Position numbers and translations under genes: made by a program | The notes under the pieces: generated by a model | Database searches by the model: none | What the model was told of the DNA's origin: nothing | The model's input: the letters and a program-made list of their open reading frames with translations, nothing else | NCBI RefSeq assembly: GCF_036346875.1 | Contig: NZ_CP107852.1 | Span: forward strand, 744,001 to 808,000 | DNA: 64,000 nt | Direction of reading: 5' to 3' | Origin: Nocardia sp. NBC_00508 | GTDB taxonomy: Bacteria; Actinomycetota; Actinomycetes; Mycobacteriales; Mycobacteriaceae | Part shown: positions 25,563-33,963 of the stretch, piece after piece | How the letters are laid out: every line of letters starts with the position of its first letter | Numbering within the stretch: the stretch's first letter is position 1

Positions 25563-26087
25563 ATGACCACGCGTGAGATCACCGGTTTCGCGGCGGCCTA
25601 TCCCGAACTGGATTGCGCCGCCGTCGACTACGAATACCTGCGCGCGGTGTCGCAGGAGATGGTTCCGTTCGGCCGCCACGTCGGCACGGTGATCACCGAG
25701 ATCGGCCCCGAACGGGGCGTCGTCGAGATCCCCGCCGTCGGTGCCGTGCGCAACCACATGGGCACCGTGCACGCTGGTGCGCTGTTCACCGCCGCCGACA
25801 TCGGCGGTGCCGCCGCGTTCGTCGGCGCCGCGGCCGCTCGTCTGCGCATCGTCGACCGGTTGGTGCTGCGCGGGGGAAGCGCGTCCTATCGCAAGCCCGC
25901 GATCGGCCGCATCCGCGCGGTGGCCACCGTGGACCAGCGCGAACTCGCCGACGTGCTCGCCGCGACCGCGTCGAACCGGTTCGAGCTGTCCGGCAAGGCG
26001 ACGCTGCTCGACGACAGTGACGTGGCCGTCGCCAAGTTCACTTTCGACTACGTCTGCGACGTCACCATCCCGGAGGGCGACCGATGA
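25563..26087 (+). CDS. Hotdog-fold thioesterase (PaaI/DUF4442-like)
   Basis: 174 residues. The hotdog helix and strand GAVRNHMGTVHAGALFTAADIGGAAAF carries the N..G.vHaGal pattern of PaaI-type acyl-CoA thioesterases, followed by GGSASYRKPAIGRIRAVA. ATG 25563 has AAGGAG upstream. It ends with an ATGA overlap into the hydrolase gene. Likely releases acyl chains from CoA in the same pathway as the dehydrogenase. Confidence 0.8.
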   Translation: MTTREITGFAAAYPELDCAAVDYEYLRAVSQEMVPFGRHVGTVITEIGPERGVVEIPAVGAVRNHMGTVHAGALFTAADIGGAAAFVGAAAARLRIVDRLVLRGGSASYRKPAIGRIRAVATVDQRELADVLAATASNRFELSGKATLLDDSDVAVAKFTFDYVCDVTIPEGDR

Positions 26088-26977
26088 CCACCGCGGCACC
26101 ACACAATCGCTCGGAGTTCACCACGCTGGAGTCGACCAAGGTCGGCACCGCCGACGGGGTCACCTTCACCGTCCGGTTCCTGCCCGCGAAGAAGGCGGGC
26201 GCGCCGGTCGTACTGATCCTGCCCGCCATGGCGATGAAGGCGAAGAACTATCTGCCGCTCGCGAAAGAGCTGCACGCCCAAGGGCTTTCGGTCGCGATGA
26301 CCGACCTGCGCGCGCACGGTGAGGCCCAGCCGGAACTGGGGCTGCACCGCGATTTCGGCTACCGCGAGATGCTGGAAACCGACCTGCCCGCGCTGGTCGC
26401 CGCGGTGCGGGAACGGTTCCCCGAGGCGCCGATCCACCTGTTCGGGCACAGCCTCGGCGGTCAGCTGGCGCTGCTGTTCACCGCGGCCGAACCCGAGCGG
26501 ATCGCGGGCGTGACCGTCATCGGCACCGGCACCGTGTTCTGGTGGGCGTTCGGTGCCCGCCGCTGGTGGGAGGCGCTGAGCCAGATCCAGTGGATCGGCC
26601 TGGTCGCCCGCTGGAAGGGCCACTGGCCCGGCGGCGTGCTCATCCCGGCCCCGATGCCGGGCGGCGTCATGCGCGACTGGTCGATGCACTCGCTGACCAG
26701 CTACTACCGCCCGAAGGGCAGCAAGCGGCAGTACAACACGCTGCTGCGGGCCATGTCCGCGCCGGTGCTGGCCCTCTCGCTGTCCGACGACGTGCTCGGC
26801 CCGAAGTCCAACGTCGACTTCCTGGTCTCCCGGATGCCCAACGCGCGGGTGACCCAGTGGCACATCGACGAGAACTCGCCGGTCGAGCACCGCGACCACT
26901 TCCTCTGGGTGAAGGACTCGCCCGCGATCGCGGCCAGGGTGGCGACCTGGATCGTCGCGGGTGAGCTGCCGGGCTGA
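26084..26977 (+). CDS. Alpha/beta hydrolase (monoacylglycerol-lipase/lysophospholipase-like)
   Basis: 297 residues. The nucleophile elbow is LFGHSLGGQLALLFT (Ser of GHSLG); a KAKNYLPLAKELHAQGLSVAMTDLRAHGEA segment resembles monoglyceride lipases, and a late HRDHFLWV supplies the His. A W-rich cap (WWAFGARRWWEALSQIQWIG) suggests a hydrophobic ester. No signal peptide, so cytoplasmic. Its place before a glycerol-phosphate-type importer suggests release of fatty acids from lysophospholipid or monoacylglycerol. Confidence 0.8.
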   Translation: MTTAAPHNRSEFTTLESTKVGTADGVTFTVRFLPAKKAGAPVVLILPAMAMKAKNYLPLAKELHAQGLSVAMTDLRAHGEAQPELGLHRDFGYREMLETDLPALVAAVRERFPEAPIHLFGHSLGGQLALLFTAAEPERIAGVTVIGTGTVFWWAFGARRWWEALSQIQWIGLVARWKGHWPGGVLIPAPMPGGVMRDWSMHSLTSYYRPKGSKRQYNTLLRAMSAPVLALSLSDDVLGPKSNVDFLVSRMPNARVTQWHIDENSPVEHRDHFLWVKDSPAIAARVATWIVAGELPG

Positions 26978-26986
26978 GGAGTATTG

Positions 26987-28120
26987 GTGGCACGACTGCG
27001 AATCGAAGCGGTGTCGAAGCACTTCGGCGCCACCTACGCGGTACGCGAGGTGAACCTCGACATCGCCGACGGCGAGTTCCTGGTGCTGCTCGGCCCGAGC
27101 GGGTGCGGCAAATCCACGCTGCTGCGTATGATCGCCGGTCTGGAAGATCCGACCGGCGGCCGGATCCTGCTGGACGACGACGACATCACCCACCAGGCTC
27201 CGCAGCGGCGCGACTTGGCCATGGTGTTCCAGAGCTATGCCCTCTACCCGCACCTGACCGTCGCGAAGAACATCGGATTCCCGCTCCGCGCCCGGCGCAT
27301 ACCCCGAGCGAAGATCGCCGAGCGGGTGTCGGAGGTGGCGGGGGTACTCGGTCTCACCGAGCTGCTGCGCCGCAGGCCCGCCGCGCTGTCGGGCGGGCAG
27401 CGGCAGCGAGTCGCGTTGGCGCGCGCCATGGTTCGCGATCCCGGCGCGTTTCTGATGGACGAGCCGCTGTCCAACCTCGATGCCAAGCTGCGCAGCGCGA
27501 CGCGCGCCGAACTGATCGCGCTGCACCAGCGCCTGGGGGCGACCTTCCTGTATGTGACCCACGACCAGGTCGAGGCGATGACCATGGCCGACCGGATCGC
27601 GCTGCTCAACGAGGGCCGGGTGGAGCAGGTGGGCACGCCGACCGAGCTCTACGACCGTCCCCGTTCGACGTTCGTCGCCGGATTCCTCGGCGCGCCGCCG
27701 ATGAACCTGTTCCCGGCCGTCATCACCGAGCGCGACGGCATGCTGCGCGTGGCGGCGGACGGCATCGATACCGAATTGGCCATCAGCACCGCCGATTTCG
27801 GTGACGACCTGCAAGTGGTCGCCGGTATCCGCCCGGAACAGCTGCGGCTGGATCCGACCGGCGCCGATATTCGCGGCCGGGTCACGATGGTGGAGAACCT
27901 GGGCAGCGAGGAGCTGATCCACTTCACCACCGGCGATCGCGCGCTCTGCGCCCGCGCGCCCCGTCCCGCGGGCGTCGCGGTCGACGACAGCATCGCGCTG
28001 CGGGTCGACCCGGCGCACATCCATCTGTTCCATGCCGCCTCCGGGCTACGCCTGACCTGGCAGGAAGCGCGGCAGGACACCCGAATCGACAGCGCGGGCG
28101 AACCCGTAGCCGTCGCCTGA
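26987..28120 (+). CDS. UgpC/MalK-type ABC transporter ATP-binding protein
   Basis: 377 residues. Walker A GPSGCGKST, Q-loop VFQSYALYPHLTV, signature LSGGQRQRVALARAMVRDP, Walker B FLMDEPLSNLDAKL and switch VTHDQVEAMTMADR, followed by a C-terminal OB-type regulatory domain (GIRPEQLRL...). Typical of CUT1 importers for sugars or glycerol-3-phosphate compounds. GTG 26987 sits 7 bp after GAGGA; TTG 26984 is possible. Confidence 0.9.
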   Translation: MARLRIEAVSKHFGATYAVREVNLDIADGEFLVLLGPSGCGKSTLLRMIAGLEDPTGGRILLDDDDITHQAPQRRDLAMVFQSYALYPHLTVAKNIGFPLRARRIPRAKIAERVSEVAGVLGLTELLRRRPAALSGGQRQRVALARAMVRDPGAFLMDEPLSNLDAKLRSATRAELIALHQRLGATFLYVTHDQVEAMTMADRIALLNEGRVEQVGTPTELYDRPRSTFVAGFLGAPPMNLFPAVITERDGMLRVAADGIDTELAISTADFGDDLQVVAGIRPEQLRLDPTGADIRGRVTMVENLGSEELIHFTTGDRALCARAPRPAGVAVDDSIALRVDPAHIHLFHAASGLRLTWQEARQDTRIDSAGEPVAVA

Positions 28121-28155
28121 ACCCGCAACACCCCGACTCGATGAGGAGACACACC

Positions 28156-29529
28156 GTGAAACGCACCGCGCCCATTCTGGGCCTGGTGTTCGCAACCACC
28201 GTCGCGCTCAGCGCGTGCGGCGGACTCGGGAGCACCACCACCGACTCGAACACCGGCGCCGCGCTGATCCCGGAGCTGAAGCCGGATCAGCAGGTGTCGA
28301 TCGTGTTCGAGTCCTACAACTACGGACTCGCCGGCGCCTGGACCGATACCTTCAACTCCCTGATCGCCGACTTCCGCACGAAGTTCCCGAACATCACGGT
28401 GACCGCGCAGAAGCCGCAGGGCAACAGCCCCAACCCGGCCACCGACACCATCTCCAGCATCCAGAACCAGATGGTCGCGGGCAATCCGCCGGACGTCGCC
28501 CAGCTCGGCTTCAGCGATCTGGACTTCACCATTCACCAGCTCGGCGCCAAGCCGCTGGACACCTTGGTCAGCAAGCAGGAGGTGCAGCGCAACTTCGACG
28601 GCGCCGAGCATCCGTTCGCGCCGAAGGCCCGCACGCTGGCCGACTGGGACGGCCACACCTACGGAGTTCCGTTCGTGTTCTCCACTCCCGTGCTGTATTA
28701 CAATGCTTCGCTGTTCACCGAAGCGGGTCTCGACCCCGCGAAGCCCCCGGCCACCTGGCAGCAGGTCGCCGAAGCCGCCACGGCGATCACCGGGAAGACC
28801 GGCAAGGGCGGCGTCTACATCGATTGCCTGACCAAGACCGCCAAGGACTGGTGCTTCCAGTCGCTGGTGCGTTCCAACGGCGGCCGGGTGATCTCCGAGG
28901 ACCGCACGGAACTCGCCTTCGCCGACGCGCCCGCGGTCGAGGTCACGGCGATGGGCCAGCAGCTGGTCAACTCCGGCGGCATGCCCAAGCTCAACCAGAA
29001 GCAGGGCTACGAGGCGTTCGGCCGTGGTGAGATCGGCATGATCCTGGAGACCAGCGCGATCCAGGGCACCTTCGTCACCGGCGCCAAGGACAAGTGGGAT
29101 CTGCGCTCGGCGCCGATGCCGAGCTTCGCGGGCAAGCCCACCGTGCCGACGAATTCCGGTGCCTCGCTGCACATCCTGTCCAACGACCCGAACAAGCAGC
29201 GCGCGGCGTGGGAGCTGATCAAGTTCCTCACCAGCGAACCGGCCTACACCAAGATCTCGCAGGGCATCGGCTATCTGCCGCTGCGCACCGGCCTGATGGA
29301 CGATCCGGACGGCTTGCAGGCGTGGTCGAAACAGAACCCGCTGCTGGCGCCGAACGTCGCCCAGCTGGCGAACATGGAGCCGTGGATCTCCATGCCCGGC
29401 ACCAACTACCTGCAGGTCCGCGACGGCATGATGGAGGCGGTCGAGGCGATCGTGTTCCAGGGGAAGGATCCGCAGTCCACCCTCACCGCCGCCAGGGACC
29501 AGGGCGCCAAACTCCTTCCGACGTCATGA
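28156..29529 (+). CDS. UgpB-like extracellular solute-binding lipoprotein
   Basis: 457 residues. Signal peptide with lipobox (ATTVALSAC). Family 1 solute-binding fold: FRTKFPNITVTAQ, MVAGNPPDVAQLGFSDLDF, GVPFVFSTPVLYYNASLFTEAG, then EIGMILETSAI and IKFLTSEP, closest in feel to UgpB, the glycerol-phosphate/glycerophosphodiester receptor. GTG 28156 follows GAGGAGA; ATG 28141 is an alternative. It overlaps the phosphodiesterase gene by ATGA. Confidence 0.88.
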   Translation: MKRTAPILGLVFATTVALSACGGLGSTTTDSNTGAALIPELKPDQQVSIVFESYNYGLAGAWTDTFNSLIADFRTKFPNITVTAQKPQGNSPNPATDTISSIQNQMVAGNPPDVAQLGFSDLDFTIHQLGAKPLDTLVSKQEVQRNFDGAEHPFAPKARTLADWDGHTYGVPFVFSTPVLYYNASLFTEAGLDPAKPPATWQQVAEAATAITGKTGKGGVYIDCLTKTAKDWCFQSLVRSNGGRVISEDRTELAFADAPAVEVTAMGQQLVNSGGMPKLNQKQGYEAFGRGEIGMILETSAIQGTFVTGAKDKWDLRSAPMPSFAGKPTVPTNSGASLHILSNDPNKQRAAWELIKFLTSEPAYTKISQGIGYLPLRTGLMDDPDGLQAWSKQNPLLAPNVAQLANMEPWISMPGTNYLQVRDGMMEAVEAIVFQGKDPQSTLTAARDQGAKLLPTS

Positions 29530-30383
29530 GCGCGGCGACGATCGTCCAGCTCACCGACACCCATATCCGCCCTGCCGGGGAACGGGTGCACGGGATGGTG
29601 GACACCTACGCCAACCTCACGCATGTGCTGCAGCAGTTGCGGGCGTCGCGGCAGCGTATCGACGCGCTGGTGCTCTCGGGTGACCTGACCGACACCGGGT
29701 CGCCCGAGGCCTATCGGCGGCTGCGCTCAGCGGTCGAGCCGGTGGCCGAGGAGCTCGGCGCGAAGACGCTCTACGTCATGGGCAACCATGACGAGCGCAC
29801 CTCCTTCGCCACCGAACTGCTCGGCAGGGATTCCGCCACAGTCGATCCCGACGCCCCGCTCGATCAGGTCGTCGAGGTGGCGGGACTGCGGGTGATCGCG
29901 CTGGACAGCACGACGCCGCGGCGGCACGACGGACGGCTGGAGGAGCGGCAGCTGGACTGGCTCGCCGACCAGCTGTGCGAGCGGGCCCCGCACGGCACAC
30001 TGCTGGTGCTGCACCACCCGCCGATCCCCTCGCCGGTCGCGGCCACCGAGTACCTGCGGCTGGAACGGCCGGAGCTGCTCGCCGAAGTCCTGGCGGATTC
30101 CGATGTGCGGCTGATCATCTGCGGGCACAACCATCTCACCGCTGCGGCGGCGCTGGCCGGGATACCGGTCTGGATCGGGCCCGCGCTCGCGTACCGGCTC
30201 GATCCGATCGCGCCCGTGGGACGGCATCGGGGATTGCTCGGATTCGGCTACAGCCGCATCGATCTGCTCGGCTCGGCCCTGGTGGCCACCGCGATCGAGG
30301 CGACACCCGCCGAGACCCTCTACGAACGGCCCGAGCAGGACGTGCTCGACCAGCTCGCCGCGCTCGCCGCGGAGGCCGGGTAA
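29526..30383 (+). CDS. GpdQ/Rv0805-like metallophosphodiesterase
   Basis: 285 residues of the calcineurin-like class III phosphodiesterase family. All metal-ligand motifs are present in order: LTDTH, SGDLTD, GNHDE, HHPP and CGHNH. The opening VQLTDTHIRPAGERVHGMVD resembles the glycerophosphodiesterase GpdQ. Embedded between the binding protein and permease genes of a Ugp-like importer, it most likely cleaves imported glycerophosphodiesters to glycerol-3-phosphate; cyclic nucleotides are an alternative substrate. Confidence 0.88.
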   Translation: MSAATIVQLTDTHIRPAGERVHGMVDTYANLTHVLQQLRASRQRIDALVLSGDLTDTGSPEAYRRLRSAVEPVAEELGAKTLYVMGNHDERTSFATELLGRDSATVDPDAPLDQVVEVAGLRVIALDSTTPRRHDGRLEERQLDWLADQLCERAPHGTLLVLHHPPIPSPVAATEYLRLERPELLAEVLADSDVRLIICGHNHLTAAAALAGIPVWIGPALAYRLDPIAPVGRHRGLLGFGYSRIDLLGSALVATAIEATPAETLYERPEQDVLDQLAALAAEAG

Positions 30384-30387
30384 CTCG

Positions 30388-31374
30388 ATGTTCGTCGTCG
30401 AATCCGCCGGGGGCCGTGCGGTGGACGGGGGCCGTGCGGTGGACACCGTGATCACGGGGGCGTCCGATTCGGTCGCGTCGTCGAACCGCCCCGCCCGGTT
30501 TCGCCGGGCGGGGCGGTTCGCCGTGCCGTACCTGTATCTGACGCCCGCACTGGTGCTGCTCGTCGTGTGGATCTATCGGCCGCTGGTCCAAGCCGTCGAG
30601 CTGTCCACGTACTCGTGGAATCTGCTGCCGACCGCGCCGATGAAACCGGTCGGACTCGGCAATTACCAACGGCTGCTGGATCTTCCGGCCTTCTGGGACT
30701 CGATCGGCCGCACCGGGGTGCTGATCGCGGGCATGCTGCCGTTCACCGTGGTGCTTCCGCTGCTCATCGCGCTGGCCAGCAGGCGGGTGCACGGCCGGGC
30801 GCGCACCGTCTACCACGCGTTCGTGTTCGCGCCGTTCCTCGTCGCGCCCGTCGCCGCGGCGGCCGTGTGGCGCTGGCTGCTGCATCCTGGCAGCGGCTTC
30901 GTCGACCAGGTCCTCGGTTCGGACCGCAACTGGGTCTACGACGCGAGCACCGCGCACGAGGTGATCATCGTGATCACCGGGTGGCAGCTGCTGGGATTCG
31001 CGGTGCTCGTGGTCTGGGCGGGGCTGGCGGGCATCAGCGGCGAGTACGACGACGCCGCCAGGGTGGACGGCGCGAGCCCAAGTCAGATCCGCCGATGGAT
31101 CACCCTACCGCTGCTGTCGCCCACCCTGTTGTTCCTGGTGCTCACGACGGTATTGCTCAGTCCGACATTGACTTTCCCGCTGATCGACTCGATGACGCAG
31201 GGCGGCCCGGCACAGGCGACCACCAATATCTACTACCTGCTGTGGGACTACGCGTTCCACAGCTTCGACGCCGGACTCAGCGCCGCGGCAGGTGTGCTGC
31301 TGTTCGCCGGATTCGGGGTGATCGCCGGAATACTGGTGTGGATCTCGGAAAAGGTTGCCTTCCATGATGATTGA
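30388..31374 (+). CDS. UgpA-like ABC transporter permease
   Basis: 328 residues, six predicted transmembrane helices, MalF/UgpA type. The coupling EAA loop is EYDDAARVDGASPSQIRRWITLPLL. The N-terminal 50 residues are cytoplasmic and include an exact 18-bp tandem DNA duplication (GGRAVD twice). It lies 4 bp after the phosphodiesterase gene and overlaps the second permease. Confidence 0.88.
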   Translation: MFVVESAGGRAVDGGRAVDTVITGASDSVASSNRPARFRRAGRFAVPYLYLTPALVLLVVWIYRPLVQAVELSTYSWNLLPTAPMKPVGLGNYQRLLDLPAFWDSIGRTGVLIAGMLPFTVVLPLLIALASRRVHGRARTVYHAFVFAPFLVAPVAAAAVWRWLLHPGSGFVDQVLGSDRNWVYDASTAHEVIIVITGWQLLGFAVLVVWAGLAGISGEYDDAARVDGASPSQIRRWITLPLLSPTLLFLVLTTVLLSPTLTFPLIDSMTQGGPAQATTNIYYLLWDYAFHSFDAGLSAAAGVLLFAGFGVIAGILVWISEKVAFHDD

Positions 31375-32176
31375 CCGACTGCGCACCGCCGGCAGCCACG
31401 TTCTGCTCGCGGCGACCGCGGTGTTGTGCGCGTTTCCGATCTACTGGCTGTTCGCCACCTCGCTGCGGCGGCCCGAGGACGTGACCTCGCTGTCACCGAT
31501 CCCCTGGCCGATGTCGTTCGCCAACTACGGCGACGCGGCCGACAAGGTCGACGTGCTGGGCCTCATCGGCAACACTTTCTTCGTCGCGGCGCTGTCGGCG
31601 GCGGGGCAGCTGCTGATCGCGCTGCTGGCCTCCTACGCCTTCGCGATGTACACATTCCCGTTCCAGCGGGTGCTGTACCTGGCGTTCGTCGGCACCTGGC
31701 TGGTGCCGTTCCAGGTGACCATGCTGCCCAACTACGTGCTGCTGACACAGCTCGGCCTGCTCAATTCGCTCATCGGCGTGGTGCTTCCGACGCTGTGCTC
31801 GGCACTCGCGGTCCTGCTGCTGCGCCAGCACATGGCGAGCTTCCCGAAGGAACTCGTGGCGGCGGCGAAGATCGACGGCCGCTCCTCATGGTCGATCCTG
31901 TGGACCGTGGTCGTGCCGAACCTGCGACCCGCACTGGCGGCACTGGCGATCCTGCTGTTCATCAACGCATGGAACGAATACTTCTGGCCCGCCGTGGTGC
32001 TGCGTCAATCCAACAGCGTGCTCCAACTCGGCCTGCGCAGCTTCATGGGCACCGAGGGCGACCAGTGGGGACCCATGATGGCGGTAGCAAGTCTCGCCTG
32101 CCTCCCGGTCCTGCTGATGTACCTGCTGCTGCAACGCCACATCGTCAACGCGTTCGTGCGGTCGGGGCTGAAGTAG
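31364..32176 (+). CDS. UgpE-like ABC transporter permease
   Basis: 270 residues, six transmembrane helices, MalG/UgpE type, with the coupling loop ELVAAAKIDGRSSWSILWTVVVPNLRPAL. Either ATG 31364 or 31367 may be used; both lie inside the end of the preceding gene. Completes the importer (ATPase, binding protein, two permeases). End of operon. Confidence 0.88.
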   Translation: MMIDRLRTAGSHVLLAATAVLCAFPIYWLFATSLRRPEDVTSLSPIPWPMSFANYGDAADKVDVLGLIGNTFFVAALSAAGQLLIALLASYAFAMYTFPFQRVLYLAFVGTWLVPFQVTMLPNYVLLTQLGLLNSLIGVVLPTLCSALAVLLLRQHMASFPKELVAAAKIDGRSSWSILWTVVVPNLRPALAALAILLFINAWNEYFWPAVVLRQSNSVLQLGLRSFMGTEGDQWGPMMAVASLACLPVLLMYLLLQRHIVNAFVRSGLK

Positions 32177-32529
32177 GCCGTGCGGATGGGTGCCGCCCCG
32201 ATTGATTCGATCAGGGCGCCATTGTCATCTCATCAGTTCAACGAATTACCAGCTGAATCCGATAGGTCGCGTATTGAACGATGCGCGATGCCGTGCTGCT
32301 TGTAAACCGTTCCGGAAAACCACTTCTCACATTCTCGACTTCCCGCGATTGGGAGTGCGATCTGTAATTCCGTGCGGCGCAATGACGTACCTTGACCTCG
32401 GTCGGTAAGCCGCCGACCACACGAAGTCACCCTCCTGCGCCGATCATGCGGTGAATTCCGATCGATTCCTCACCTCGTCGATCGGTAATTCGCCGATTCG
32501 CAGTGGAGGACGGAGAAGGAGGTACTGTC
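32177..32529. other. Intergenic region, no gene seen
   Basis: 353 bp between the importer operon and the small ORF before the MFS gene. Somewhat richer in A/T than the surroundings, as expected for a promoter region. A GTG at 32451 opens a frame into the following small ORF, but its first 25 codons lack coding bias. No confident promoter, hairpin or RNA could be assigned. Confidence 0.5.
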
Positions 32530-32678
32530 ATGAAAAGCTCTATCCGGATGGCGACTTCGGCATCCTGAACGAACGGGCCGAGGTGGCCGCCCACCTGTGG
32601 CGCGCGGTGTCCTCGGATGCCGACGGGGTCGCCGAAGTGCTGCGCTGGTTGTCGAACGACCCCGCCGCCCATGGGTAG
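32530..32678 (+). pseudogene. Small ORF coupled to the MFS gene, apparently frameshifted (or leader peptide)
   Basis: An excellent ribosome site (AAGGAGG) precedes ATG 32530, which opens only a 12-codon peptide (MKSSIRMATSAS). The neighbouring frame then shows strong coding bias for NERAEVAAHLWRAVSSD and GVAEVLRWLSNDPAAHG, stopping at a TAG (32676-32678) that overlaps the MFS start. One missing base between about 32533 and 32540 would join them into a 48-residue protein. Alternatives: a genuine 12-aa attenuator peptide, or a start at GTG 32451. Confidence 0.4.
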
Positions 32679-33894
32679 TCGAGGGATCCTCGGCAACCGG
32701 GACTTCCTGCTGCTGTGGACCGGACAGGCCGGATCGCTGGTGGGATTCCACGGCGTGCGTATCGCCTATCCCCTGGTGGTGCTCGCGGTGACCGGCTCCC
32801 CCGCCGCGGCCGGGTGGGCCGGATTCGCGCTCAGCTTGCCGAGTCTGCTTCTCCAGATCCCCGCAGGGGTGATCGCGGACCGCATCGATAGAATGCGCAT
32901 CCTGATGGTCTGCCAGTTCGTCGGGATGACGGCGACCGTTCTGGCCGCCGTGGCGATCGCGACGCACACGCCGGGCTTGGTCCCGGTACTTGTCGTGACG
33001 GCGTTCATCGAAGGCAGCGTCTGTGTCTTCGTCGGTGTCACCGAGGTCGGCGTGATACGCGACATGGTGCCGCCCGCACAACGACCGGCGGCGTTCTCGT
33101 TGCTCGAGGCCGAACAGCCGATCGCCGCGCTCGCCGGTCGAGCCGCGGGCGCCACCATCTACGGCGCGGCCCGCTGGCTACCGTTCGTCGTCAACGCCGC
33201 GTCGTATCTGTACTGCCTCACGGCACTTTCACTCATCCGCTTCCGCAGACCCGCCTCCCCTCCACCCGCCGAGCCCGCCGACCGCTCCGTAGGCCACGGC
33301 CTCCGAGACGGGCCGCGCATCGTGTTGGGCGACCCGTTCCTGCGTGCTTCGACGGCGGCGATCGGGGCATCGAATATCGTCATCCAGGTCGTGCTGCTGC
33401 TGATCGTGGTGGCACTGACGACCGGCGGATATCCCACGTGGACGGTCGGCGTCGTGCTGGCCTCGGCCGGAGTCGGCGGGTTGTTCGGCGCCGCCGCGGC
33501 CGCACGACTCGTCGCCCGCAGCGGTCCCCGGCTCGTCTATCGAGGTGCGCTGTGGGCATGGACCGCGCTGCTCGTTCCGATCGCGCTCAGCACCAACCCA
33601 TTCGTGCTGGCCGCGTGCTGGTGTGGGATCGGTGGCGTCGGAATCGCCAGCAACGTCGCGCTGACCTCCTACCGGGTCGCCGTCGTTCCCGACCACACGC
33701 TCGGCCGTGCCCTCGCGACAATGGGATTCGTCTGCGACGGCGCGGTCGCGATCGGCGCACTCGGCGCCGGTTACCTGCTGTCCGCCGTGGGCGTGGTGAC
33801 AACAGGCTGGATCGCCCTGGCGGCGATGTTCGTGCTCGCGGTCCTGGCGAGCAGCGCCAACCGCACACCGGCCCAGATGGCCGATCAGCGGTAA
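32671..33894 (+). CDS. MFS transporter (probable exporter)
   Basis: 407 residues, twelve transmembrane segments. LGNRDFLLLWTGQAGSLVGF at the start and PAGVIADRIDRMRILMVCQ (MFS motif A between TM2 and TM3) mark the Tap/MefA-like exporter group; the second half repeats with LVARSGPRLVYRGALW. Probably exports a drug or metabolite. Its ATG overlaps the stop of the preceding small ORF, so translation is coupled. Confidence 0.85.
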   Translation: MGSRGILGNRDFLLLWTGQAGSLVGFHGVRIAYPLVVLAVTGSPAAAGWAGFALSLPSLLLQIPAGVIADRIDRMRILMVCQFVGMTATVLAAVAIATHTPGLVPVLVVTAFIEGSVCVFVGVTEVGVIRDMVPPAQRPAAFSLLEAEQPIAALAGRAAGATIYGAARWLPFVVNAASYLYCLTALSLIRFRRPASPPPAEPADRSVGHGLRDGPRIVLGDPFLRASTAAIGASNIVIQVVLLLIVVALTTGGYPTWTVGVVLASAGVGGLFGAAAAARLVARSGPRLVYRGALWAWTALLVPIALSTNPFVLAACWCGIGGVGIASNVALTSYRVAVVPDHTLGRALATMGFVCDGAVAIGALGAGYLLSAVGVVTTGWIALAAMFVLAVLASSANRTPAQMADQR

Positions 33895-33963
33895 TCCTGC
33901 GTCCACATCCCTCCGGCCGGGACGGCAAGACGCACCCGGCATGCGTGGGCGGACGGATGGAAC

